64,000 nucleotides of DNA from Gibbula magus. Its lineage: Eukaryota; Mollusca; Gastropoda; Trochida; Trochidae. The position numbers and the translations under genes are program-made. Below are positions 23,545 through 34,135 of this stretch, piece after piece. Each line of letters begins with the position of its first letter. Positions within the stretch are counted from its first letter, which is position 1. The notes under the pieces are model-generated. The model made no database searches and had not been told where the DNA came from. It saw only the letters and a list, made by a program, of their open reading frames with translations. The stretch is from the NCBI GenBank assembly GCA_936450465.1, contig OW388302.1:54812959-54876958 (forward strand), written 5' to 3'.

Positions 23545-25612
23545 ATACTCCATCCTATTTATCATACTGAAAACACACACCTCCTGGGAAAGGGATTTCC
23601 TTTGGGGACTAATATAAAGCAAAAAGGGGTTTGGATTGTTTTGGATTGTTTTGGGGGGAAAGATACTAAAAATGCTCATTTTATAGAAATTAGGAATCTG
23701 ATTCACTCGTTACTTTCTATCATACATAGGGAATAAGAAGAAATGCATATATAGTACATTTTAACTGTCTACATCGCTGGGAACTAATAGCCCGGAAAAC
23801 GTCATTTTACATGATGGCTATAAGGCAAATTCGGGGTTTTCCGGGCTATTACCAGAGTATATATAGAGAGACGAATCCTATTTATCATACTGAAAACACA
23901 CACCTCCTGGGAAAGGGATTTCCTTTGGGGACTAATATAAAGCAAAAAGGGGCTTGGATTGTTTTGGGGGGAAAGATACTAAAAATGCTCATTTTATAGA
24001 AATTAGGAATCTGATTCACTCGTTACTTTCTATCATACATAGGGAATAAGAAGAAATGCATATATAGTACATTTTAACTGTCTACATCGCTGGGAACTAA
24101 TAGCCCGGAAAACGTCATTTTACATGATGGCTATAAGGCAAATTCGGGGTTTTCCGGGCTATTACCAGAGTATATATAGAGAGACGAATCCTATTTATCA
24201 TACTGAAAACACACACCTCCTGGGAAAGGGATTTCCTTTGGGGACTAATATAAAGCAAAAAGGGGCTTGGATTGTTTTGGGGGGAAAGATACTGAAAATG
24301 CTCATTTTATAGAAATTAGGAATCTGATTCACTCGTTACTTTCTATCATACATAGGGAATAAGAAGAAATGCATATATAGTACATTTTAACTTTCTAATT
24401 CGCTGGGAACTAATAGGCCGGAAAACGTCATTTTACATGATGGCTATAAGGCAAATTCGGGGTTTTCCGGGCTATTACCAGAGTATATATAGAGAGACGA
24501 ATCCTATTTATCATACTGAAAACACACACCTCCTGGGAAAGGGATTTCCTTTGGGGACTATTATAAAGCAAAAAGGGGCTTGGATTGTTTTGGGGGGAAA
24601 GATACTGAAAATGCTCATTTTATTGTAATTAGGAATCTGATTCACTCGTTACTTTCTATCATACATAGGGAATAAGAAGAAATGCATATATAGTACATTT
24701 TAACTGTCTACATCGCTGGGAACTAATAGCCCGGAAAACGTCATTTTACATGATGGCTATAAGGCAAATTCGGGGTTTTCCGGGCTATTACCAGAGTATA
24801 TATAGAGAGACGAATCCTATTTATCATACTGAAAACACACACCTCCTGGGAAAGGGATTTCCTTTGGGGACTATTATAAAGCAAAAAGGGGCTTGGATTG
24901 TTTTGGGGGGAAAGATACTGAAAATGCTCATTTTATTGTAATTAGGAATCTGATTCACTCGTTACTTTCTATCATACATAGGGAATAAGAAGAAATGCAT
25001 ATATAGTACATTTTAACTGTCTAATTCGCTGGGAACTAATAGGCCGGAAAACGTCATTTTACATGATGGCTATAAGGCAAATTCGGGGTTTTCCGGGCTA
25101 TTACCAGAGTATATATAGAGAGACGAATCCTATTTATCATACTGAAAACACACACCTCCTGGGAAAGGGATTTCCTTTGGGGACTATTATAAAGCAAAAA
25201 GGGGCTTGGATTGTTTTGGGGGGAAAGATACTAAAAATGCTCATTTTATTGAAATTAGGATTCTGATTCACTCGTTACTTTCTATCATACATAGGGAATA
25301 AGAAGAAATGCATATATAGTACATTTTAACTGTCTAATTCGCTGGGAACTAATAGGCCGGAAAACGTCCTTTTACATGATGGCTATAAGGCAAATTCGGG
25401 GTTTTCCGGGCTATTACCAGAGTATATATAGAGAGACGAATCCTATTTATCATACTGAAAACACACACCTCCTGGGAAAGGGATTTCCTTTGGGGACTAT
25501 TATAAAGCAAAAAGGGGCTTGGATTGTTTTGGGGGGAAAGATACTGAAAATGCTCATTTTATTGTAATTAGGAATCTGATTCACTCGTTACTTTCTATCA
25601 TACATAGGGAAT
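23545..25612 (+). repeat. 313-bp direct tandem repeat, about 6-7 copies
   Basis: Units start at 313-bp intervals (for example at 23811, 24124, 24437, 24750, 25063 and 25376). Each contains TACATGATGGCTATAAGGCA, TATATATAGAGAGACGAATC and CACACACCTCCTGGGAAAGG. The 62-67-codon open frame in each unit is a by-product of the repeat and matches no family I know. Confidence 0.93.
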
Positions 25613-26129
25613 AAGAAAAAATGCATATATATGTATATATGTGTGTTTTCAGTATGATAAATAGGATTCGTCTCTCTATATATACTCTGGTAATAGCCCG
25701 GAAAACCCCGAATTTGCCTTATAGCAATCATGTAAAATGACGTTTTCCGGCCTATTAGTTCCCAGCGAATTAGACAGTTAAAATGCATATATAGTACATT
25801 TTAACTGTCTAATTCCCTCAGAACTAATAACCCGGAAAATGTCATTTTACATGATGGCTATACGGCTATTACCAGAGTATATAAAATGTACTATATATGC
25901 ATTTCTTCTTATTCCCTATGTATGAGTCACTCATTACATTTTATCATACCTCGGGAATAAGAAAAAATGCATATAGACAGTTAAAATGTACTATATATGC
26001 ATTTCTTCTTATTCCCTATGTATGAGTCACTCATTACATTTTATCAGACCTCGGGAATAAGAAAAAATGCATATATATTATATTTTAACTGTCTAATTCG
26101 CTATGTATGAGTCATGCACTCATTACATT

Positions 26130-26880
26130 TTATTCGTCTCCCTATATATACTCTGGTAATAGCCCGGAAAACCCCGAATTTGCCTTATAGCCATCATGTA
26201 AAATGACGTTTTCCGGCCTATTAGTTCTGAGGGAATTAGACAGTTAAAATGTACTATATATGCATTTCTTCTTATTCCCTATGTATGATAGAAAGTAACG
26301 AGTGAATCAGAATCCTAATTTCAATAAAATGAGCATTTTTAGTATCTTTCCCCCCAAAACAATCCAAGCCCCTTTTTGCTTTATCATAGTCCCCAAAGGA
26401 AATCCCTTTCCCAGGAGGTGTGTGTTTTCAGTATGATAAATAGGATTCGTCTCCCTATATATACTCTGGTAATAGCCCGGAAAACCCCGAATTTGCCTTA
26501 TAGCCATCATGTAAAATGACGTTTTCCGGCCTATTAGTTCTGAGGGAATTAGACAGTTAAAATGTACTATATATGCATTTCTTCTTATTCCCTATGTATG
26601 ATAGAAAGTAACGAGTGAATCAGAATCCTAATTTCAATAAAATGAGCATTTTTAGTATCTTTCCCCCCAAAACAATCCAAGCCCCTTTTTGCTTTATCAT
26701 AGTCCCCAAAGGAAATCCCTTTCCCAGGAGGTGTGTGTTTTCAGTATGATAAATAGGATTCGTCTCCCTATATATACTCTGGTAATAGCCCGGAAAACCC
26801 CGAATTTGCCTTATAGCCATCATGTAAAATGACGTTTTCCGGGCTATTAGTTCCCAGCGAATTAGACAGTTAAAATATAA
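26130..26880 (-). repeat. Inverted copies of the 313-bp unit
   Basis: Two full copies of the same 313-bp unit in reverse orientation (offset 313 bp between 26307 and 26620) plus partial copies at about 25640-25780 and 26130-26230. With the plus-strand array they form a large imperfect inverted repeat. Confidence 0.9.
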
Positions 26881-27334
26881 TATATATGCATTTTTTCTTA
26901 TTCCCGAGGTCTGATAAAATGTAATGAGTGACTCATACATAGGGAATAAGAAGAAATGCATATATACTACATTTTAACTGTCTATATGCATTTTTTCTTA
27001 TTCCCGAGGTCTGATAAAATGTAATGAGTGACTCATACATAGGGAATAAGAAGAAATGCATATATAGTACATTTTAACTGTCTATATGCATTTTTTCTTA
27101 TTCCCGGGGTCTGATAAAATGTAATGAGTGACTCATACATAGGGAATAAGAAAAAATGCATATATAGTACATTTTAACTGTCTAAATCGCTGGGAACTAA
27201 TGTTTCGTAATCATATTTCGGTTCAGTTCCGATCCTACTTTTCGAATTTTATATTCCTCCAATGAAATGTATGACATGCGAAGTTACCTAAAATACCAAA
27301 AAGTAATAGCCCGGGCTCCGGCCTATTACCAGAT

Positions 27335-29037
27335 ATTGCCAAGTTTTGCATATACATGTAATATTTTAGTGGTATAAATGCTCCTTAATTGTTTGTGAGA
27401 TTCAGTACAGCTCTCAGCTGTGTTACCGTGCTTCGGCAATATCGCAGCCATTAGCGGCGAGTTTTGAATAGAACAAAGAAAACAAATTGTTTCATTAACA
27501 AAACATGTGTAACAAAGGTACAGACCAGTGATATAGATAAAGTTGCCCGATTTACAAAGTAAACTAACACGATTGTTTGGCGATGTAGGTTTTCGTCCTT
27601 ATTTTCACCGGATGTTGACAAGAGTTAAAATCCGGAAAAAGTTTGAAATACGAAAATGCGAAATGAGTATTGATTTAAACGAACAAGGATTCAACAAAAT
27701 ATAAGAAAACATTAACAGATGTGTTTAGTTTTGTCTTTTATAAAGGCGTGATTATTCTCGACAATAAATATTTGAAACTGTATTTACGGACTGGATGAAT
27801 GAATACAAACACAACAAAAACGAAACGAAATAAAGTATAGGCCTATATCGTATCCCATATCAAATCAAACGATTTTGTAAGATGACAATTCGACAAAAAC
27901 CGTCAACAGAGAACTTCAGGACGAAATTAAGATTGTTTGATGTTGATTGTTGTTCATTTTCTATCAGATTTTACTACCTTTCAACATGCTGTACTGCAGT
28001 AATGGTTTATTCTTATTATTAACTATATCATACACAATGTATCTCTGATTTACCTATGGTTGTAAAAAGCTTAGTGCATTGATAAATTACGAAATGACTG
28101 AGGTTTTTCAAGGTAACGTATCTGTTGCATTTGCTGACATATCTGTTGCTTACTTGCTGTGGTACACATTCTCTCAGAGTTTACTAACATTTCATTAGTT
28201 TAGCATTATATAATGTTAATATGCTACAAGTTCATGTTTTTGCGTTAAAGTACAAGTGGAGAAATAGCAAATGCTCAAGGTCACTATTCATAAAAAGACA
28301 TCATGTAGTTACATATTTTACCAAAAAACTAATCGAAATTGGCACGTTACGTTGTTTATATAACATTTCATTCCTGTAACTATTAGGGGGTGTCAACCAT
28401 TTTTACCATGAGTATATGATGGGAACCAAATTGAGACTTTCATTGGCCGATTCATAAATTTCCTGATCTGCTTCCGGTAATAGGTCTAACTACTCACTTC
28501 TGTGTTGTTGTATGACGTGTATCACCATGTTCACAATAAAGAAGTTGTTTTCTTATATACAATCTCGTACTTGATAGCACAGATATGTACCAATTTATTC
28601 CATATTATAGACCTTAAATATGCAATAAATTGCGTCTGTGATATCAAAAGTATGCGTACGACCTGTCAAGGTTGAAATATGATAGTTTACTTTCTGATGA
28701 TATATTTCAGACATTGCATGTTCCTGATATTCATTGAAAGTAAAAAAAAATAACTTTCTGAAAAGTTTTTTTCTCGTGATTCTGTTCACATTATGTCACT
28801 AAATATTCATATAATTTATCATATTCCAGTCGTCGAAGATGAAGTTCATATACTATTATAGTGTCTTGTTTTAGAGGAACTACGTGAACAATTTTAATAT
28901 ATTCTATAATCCAATTTTAAGAATATAACGGGTGTCAAACTGCTCCTTAATGATAAGAACAATATCACTCAGTTGTCAATTGCCAAATATATTTTCAATA
29001 TTTTCAAGATCCGTGGAGATGATTTCTAATTATTATT
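27335..29037. other. No gene recognised
   Basis: AT-rich intergenic sequence. Only very short open frames, none with recognisable similarity; no tandem repeats or RNA genes seen. Confidence 0.5.
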
Positions 29038-29040
29038 GTC

Positions 29041-29400
29041 TCTGTATAATAGTACGTTTTTGATTAAACGTAATTATTTATACTTACTTGTTGACCAGAC
29101 CTACTATGCCTTACCTCCTATAGGTAATGCTATTTCAAACTTAACATTGACGAACTTGAAAGTGGAGTCAGGGATGCGTAAAATCCCTATCCAAGGGCAG
29201 GTAAGTCTGCCTGGTCTCGTGACGTCACTACCGGAATAAGCCACTCTCCGAAAGTCCCAAAGGGCAAGACAGACCAAGAGGGGAGGATGGGAGGGCCTAG
29301 AGCGTAGGTCTGGTCAACAGGTAAGTATAAATAATTACGTTTAATCAAAAACGTACTATTATTTAAATACCTATCTGTTGACCAGACCTACTATGCCTAG
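29041..29400. repeat. DIRS terminal repeat with internal inverted arms
   Basis: TAGTACGTTTTTGATTAAAC at 29050 is inverted at about 29338 (GTTTAATCAAAAACGTACTA). GTTGACCAGACCTACTATGC occurs both at 29089 and at 29382. The section containing CTTACCTCCTATAGGTAATG and GTCTCGTGACGTCACTACC is shared with 51550-51705. The 60-bp inverted arms make a stem around a roughly 200-bp loop. Confidence 0.8.
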
Positions 29401-29699
29401 AATCCCACCGCAAGGAGGCGGGTCAGTAGATATTTGGTAGAGACGGGACCAGCAGTCAGCCCTGAGTGTGAGCTAACCTACGAGTCCTCCATCCAGTGAT
29501 GAGGACAAGGTACAGCCCGGGAGATACTATCTCTACCGCTGAACGGATCGAAGAGACCACCCAGCCACTCAACTTCAGATCAACACATTACCCCCCAACC
29601 TCAACCGAGAGGGGACGTAAGCGAAGCTAAGGAAAAAACCAACAACAGACAAGGAGCTAGGAACATAAACAAGTTTATTTACAATGAACCTTAAGGCTT

Positions 29700-31010
29700 C
29701 TAAGAGGGTTGAACCCTTCTTGGTCTGGTTGGGGGGACCACCTTCGCCCGAGCGAACACTTGTGGCCCCAGCCTAGAGATGCCCTCCAGATCAGCTGTGA
29801 AGACATCCCGTAGGTAATGGTTGGCGAAGACCTCTGACGAACGACAAAAACACCCCGCCATGACATCCGAAACCGCGATGTTGCAGTGGTAAGCCATCGT
29901 GGCTGACACTGCCCTGATCTCATGAGGGTTGGACTGCGAAGGGGAAGGCAGGTCCGCGGCCTTGTACGCATCGATGACCGCCGACCTCAGGTACACCCCC
30001 AACGCTCGCTTATCTAGCTCCTTAGTACTTCTCGGCGAATGAGGTAAAACAGACGACGCCTGCCATCTCTCAACCTGTTGAACGTACACCCTCAGGGCCC
30101 TCACCGGACACAGAGAGAGATCCACCTCATCTGAGTCAGAACCCAAAGGCGGAATAGAGAAAGTACGGCCCGCTTCATCAGCCGCCTGGTTTTTGCAGAC
30201 AAAGTCGGGAGCTAAACCAAGAAAAGCTGAACCTCCCTCCCTGACCTCAAAGCGTAGAAGCTCCGCTTGCAAGGCATGGATCTCAGAAATCCGCGCTGCG
30301 GAGGCCATGGCCACCAGAAATATGACCTTGATGGTGAGAGGGAGGAGGGGTACGTCAGAAAGCGGTTCATACGTATCAGAGCGCAGAAGGTTGAGCACAA
30401 CTGCTAAGTCCCACTCAGGAGGACGAAGCTTCGTCCTGCCGTCCACAGAACGGAAGGTTTTGACAAGGTCCTTGAGTACCGACACATCCAACCCTGGTGA
30501 CCTCTTCCTGAGTACGGAGAGGACAGCAGACATGTTGGTGTTAATCGATGACGCCTTAAGATGCCTGGAGTTGCGTAGGTATACGAAGTACTCCGCCACC
30601 TGAGGAACTGAGGCCTCTGCTGGATTGAAATCCCTCTGAACACAGAAAGAGGCGAAGGCCTGCCACTGGAAATCATAGAGTTTCCTAGTGGTCTTCCTAT
30701 GAGAGGTAGCTATGGCATTGGATACGCACCTTGAGTATCCACTGCTCCTTAGCCCTCTTTTAATACAAGCCAAGCGTGAAGGCAGAACACCTGAGGGTTC
30801 TCGTGTAGCCTTCCGCTTGGCCTGCTGAGGAGCAGATCCCTCCGCGACTGAATCGGAACAGGTTCCTGAAAACAGTCGCCGGAGAGGAACGAACCACGGT
30901 CGGGCTGGCCACCACGGGGCGACCAGAAGACGACGAAGAACCCGAGTTGTCCCTCTCTTGGCTACAACTTGGGAGAGGATGGCCGGCGGCGGAAAAGCAT
31001 AGGCGTCCAT
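29700..31010 (-). CDS. DIRS tyrosine recombinase ORF (intact frame, fused to the end of the pol frame)
   Basis: A 436-codon open frame. The first about 50 residues (AFPPPAILSQVV, LLVAPWWPARPWFVPLRRL) belong to the end of the RT/RH/MT polyprotein. An indel relative to the plus-strand copies fuses them to the recombinase frame (AEGSAPQQAKRK onward). The recombinase has an N-terminal DNA-binding part (RKTTRKLYDFQWQAFASFC), the box I arginine (SAARISEIHAL), the HxxR motif in HEIRAVSATMAYH and the tyrosine nucleophile in FANHYLRD. The R-H-R-Y catalytic set is therefore present. In DIRS elements this enzyme integrates a circular DNA intermediate instead of a DDE integrase. This is the only copy of the recombinase in the window without nonsense codons. 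Confidence 0.85.
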   Translation of the reverse strand: MDAYAFPPPAILSQVVAKRGTTRVLRRLLVAPWWPARPWFVPLRRLFSGTCSDSVAEGSAPQQAKRKATREPSGVLPSRLACIKRGLRSSGYSRCVSNAIATSHRKTTRKLYDFQWQAFASFCVQRDFNPAEASVPQVAEYFVYLRNSRHLKASSINTNMSAVLSVLRKRSPGLDVSVLKDLVKTFRSVDGRTKLRPPEWDLAVVLNLLRSDTYEPLSDVPLLPLTIKVIFLVAMASAARISEIHALQAELLRFEVREGGSAFLGLAPDFVCKNQAADEAGRTFSIPPLGSDSDEVDLSLCPVRALRVYVQQVERWQASSVLPHSPRSTKELDKRALGVYLRSAVIDAYKAADLPSPSQSNPHEIRAVSATMAYHCNIAVSDVMAGCFCRSSEVFANHYLRDVFTADLEGISRLGPQVFARAKVVPPTRPRRVQPS

Positions 31011-32471
31011 CCCATCCCACTCTTACGAGAGCGCGTCTAAGCCCATCGCTAGGGGGGCCGGTACTGGAGAGACATAGGTCGGTAACTGGTGATTTAGACA
31101 TGTCGCGAACAGGTCTATTAGAGGAGTGCCGAATTGAAGACACAACCACTTGAAAACCACCGGATTCAGTTGCCACTCCGTCAGGGGAGCGACAGTGCAT
31201 CCGCCAAGATGTTTTTGGCACCTGGAATGTGGACTGCTCGAATGTCCAGGTCCACCTCGTCCACCAGCTCGAACAGCTGGAGCGACACGCGTAGCAGAGA
31301 CTCTGTCCTTGATGGACCCCTGCCTGTTGATCGACCAAGCAGCTGCTGAACTGTCCGTGTGGACTAGCAGACACTGACCTCACAAACGTGTCCAACTCGA
31401 GGACGTTGATGTGCTGGTTCTGGTCCGACTGAAACCAGACCCCCGCGACCTGATCGTGACCCATATGCGCCCCCCACCCCTGGGTGGAGGCGTCCACAAA
31501 CAGGTGAGCTGAGGGGGGACGAGGGCGAAGTGGAACTCCGGAGAACACACTCTCGTCCACCCGCCACCAAGCCAGGAAACGATGGAGATCTGGGGTTAAA
31601 GCTATGGCATGACGGCAACGCGTCTCCCTGATGTGGGGGTTCAGGAACACCTGTAACGGGCGAAGGATCAGCCTCCCCCTGCGGGTCAGGTCCTGAGCAG
31701 ATGTTAGTAACCCCAACACTCTTTGCCACTGACGAAGGGAGAGCTACGCGTCGAGCGTGCGATCCATCAGACGATCGTAACGAGCCATCCGCTCCCTCGT
31801 GACGAACCTGCGGAACAGCTGAGTGTCTAGGATGGCCCCTAGGAACTTCAGGCGAGTCGCCGGAACCAAGTCCGACTTCCCTAACTTCACTAACCACCCC
31901 AGACGACGGAACAGGTTTATCGTGAACCTGAGCACGACAGGAGAACGGTCGTGAGCGAGCCCATCGTCCAAATACATTAGGAACTGAATGTCGCACTGGT
32001 GCAGGAGTTGGACGATAGATTGAGTCACCCGTGTAAATAGCCAGGGGGCGGACGAGATCCCAAACAGTAGAACGTTCCACTGAAAGTGTCTCCCGTCCAG
32101 AATGAAACGGAGGTACCTGCGATCCTGATAGTGAATCGGAACGTGCAGGAACGCATCCTGGAGATCGAGAGACACCATGCAGTCTGAGCGCTCCAGAGAT
32201 CGCATCACAGAGGGAAGCATTAATAGTCGAAAATATGGCGGCTGAACGAGGTAGGAGCGGTTGAATACCTTCAAATCAGCCATTTTTTCGAATTCCTTTT
32301 GAGTATGACGAATACCGGGGAGTAAAACCCAGGCGTAAGATGCGGGGTCAGGACCTCCTGCACCGCCCCTTTGGAGATGAAAATCTCCACCTGTTCCAAT
32401 GTCAATTGGAGCCGGTCCCTTGCTAAGGGACGCTCCGTTGGAGCACAGGTAAGAGGTGGAGGCACAGGCAA
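31011..32471 (-). pseudogene. DIRS reverse transcriptase/RNase H, degraded
   Basis: Recognisable blocks are RPLARDRLQLTLEQVEIFIS, SDCMVSLDLQDAFLHVPIHY, the catalytic MYLDDGLAHDRSP, LKFLGAILDTQLF and the RNase H motif HLFVDASTQGWGAHMGH. Relative to the plus-strand copies there is a small deletion after KRNSKKW that shifts frame (near 32280), an in-frame TAG after RTLDA (near 31744) and a deletion in RNase H after HINVLELD (near 31385). The RT active-site Asp pair is present, but no continuous polyprotein is possible. Confidence 0.85.
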
Positions 32472-33687
32472 GCATCGCCTGACAGGTGAACGCCACGTTG
32501 TTGCCCAACCCTAACACTGTGCGAGCCTCTCTGTCGAAATGTGTAATTTGCCCATCAGTAATGCGATGAGGCGCATCAGGGTCAATCAACCGAGACGCAC
32601 CCTGATCAAGAGCAGGAGGAACAAGTTGGCAAGGAGTCGGGTTCAAAGGCAAAAACTGCCAGCGCTTATCCGACACCACTAAAGCTGGAAGAAGACGGCC
32701 GGGAAGCGCGGAGGAGACTACTTGCTCCATATCCTCGACGGCATCCAACAGGAGCCTATGCGGCGGAAGAGCGAGACGCGCGGCAGCTAAGTCCCCTTCA
32801 GGACAAAAGGAAGCCTTCCTGGCTGCCGACGAACGAGGTCCCGACACGCTGACCTGACTGAGTGGTATCTCCGCGAATGAGGCCACCTCCGACAGCATAG
32901 CGACTGAGTCGATAACCGGCGGATCCTCCGACCAATCCCGGCTGGGTGACACCACAGTGACCCGACGCGAATGGTTGTGAGGTACACGCGCGGAGGTAGC
33001 GGACCCAGAGGCCCTTAAGGACGTTGGACGCGAACCATGAGACCCGCAGTCCGCATAGGGTTCACGAACCAGCGTAGCAGCGGGGGTGACGAGACTAGGC
33101 AAAGCCAGCGGACCCAACCGAGCATCCAGCAAAGAAGAGACCATGTCCTTAACGGACGCGAGAAGGAGGTCAGGGTTGACCTTGTCAAACCTATCCTTCT
33201 TGGAGTTCTTCTTCTTGCTCTTTGGTGTGGAGGGTCCGCCGACCTTCAGTCTCAAAGGCGACATGCGTCTGTCTGACGAAGGTGGAGACGAAGTACGAGT
33301 CTGCGGACGAGAACGCGAACGCGAAAGGGAGGAGAGCGACTCTCTCGACCCCCTAACGGAATCAGATAGAACCGGCGATTCCCTGTCGAACTCATCCACC
33401 CGTTCCGTAAGGACAATGTCTACCCTCTCCTCTGGAAACGGGTGACAAAAAGGAGACACCTCCCGACTCTTACTCGTTGAAGCGGAACGTTTCTTAAACG
33501 CAGCCCTATCGGCGACGGACTTGCGGATAGCCGACACATACGCTTGGAAGTCAGCAGCGGAGAGAGGAGCACACTTGATGCAACGATAATCTTCCTCGCA
33601 AAGATTGTTGCACTTCCTACATAAAAGGTGCGGATCCTTGATCGCAGATTTCCTCCCCCCGCAATTAGTACAAAAAGCGGAGTACAT
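32466..33687 (-). pseudogene. DIRS gag-like ORF, C-terminus deleted
   Basis: Starts MYSAFCTNCGGRKSAIKDPH with two CxxC pairs (CTNC, CRKC), suggesting a zinc-binding head. It continues with Ser/Arg-rich and Lys-rich linkers and a conserved block ending in GLGNNVAFTCQAMLACA. About 100 residues and the RG-rich tail present in the plus-strand copy are missing: an internal deletion joins gag directly to RT sequence. The reading frame continues for a while into out-of-frame RT DNA, giving a misleading 647-codon ORF (31744-33687). Confidence 0.8.
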
Positions 33688-34135
33688 GACGGCGTAGGCG
33701 AATCACTAACCTGCGAGAAGGTGAGTGACCAAAAAATGTAGCGAAGGAAAAACAACCCTTCCAATAGCTTATTACCACAAGACTCACAAGAAAATGCAGA
33801 CGGCGAGCGCTTAAGTGAGTGTACTCAAGGCAACCCACAGAAAGCAGAGGCTCTGAACTCGAAGAGAACAAAGTCAATGTCAAAGAACAAGCGAGTCAAA
33901 TCATGGTCAATAGGGACCACACAGTTCCCAGTGTTGATGCACCAGTTCAGAGTGTAGATACACCTCATGAATAGGTTTAGTAAACGGATAGCATGCCCCC
34001 ATCCCCTCAGACATTTTCCAACAACTGGTTGCTAGCTTCACAAACATGCACCTGGACAAGGCTGGCCTCAGTGACCAAGAGGCCAAGAGAAGATACCATG
34101 CCAACGGACTTAGGACAATGTCATGCCACAGGACC

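Larger units (their letters stand above)
23325..27334. mobile_element. Foldback transposon, about 4.0 kb, with internal 313-bp repeats
   Basis: Outer inverted ends are ATCTGGTATTAGCCCGGAGC (23325) and the reverse complement of a near-identical sequence ending at 27334 (CCGGCCTATTACCAGAT). Inside, 313-bp units run in plus orientation from about 23545 to 25612 and in minus orientation from about 26130 to 26880, separated by a rearranged centre. Each unit itself contains inverted AATAGCCCGGAAAAC motifs resembling the outer ends. No transposase-like frame is present, so it would be non-autonomous. Confidence 0.8.
29038..33905 (-). mobile_element. DIRS-type tyrosine-recombinase retrotransposon (damaged copy)
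   Basis: On the minus strand the order is gag-like ORF, reverse transcriptase/RNase H, a methyltransferase-like region, tyrosine recombinase, then the inverted terminal repeat. This is the DIRS order of retrotransposons, which lack integrase and protease. The low-coordinate terminus (29041-29400) is an inverted copy of the sequence that begins the plus-strand element at 51545, as expected for DIRS inverted terminal repeats. The high-coordinate end has no matching terminal repeat, so the 5' end is probably truncated near 33.9 kb. Confidence 0.85.

Noticed and set aside
23811..26961. Repeated 62-113-codon frames (MMAIRQIRGFPGYYQS type)
   Set aside because: They recur once per 313-bp unit in both orientations, have no domain signature and end at unit features.
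31744..33687. 647-codon minus-strand ORF as an intact gag-pol fusion
   Set aside because: Comparison with 53118-56726 shows internal deletions and a segment read out of frame between gag and RT, so the fusion is damage and not a natural polyprotein.
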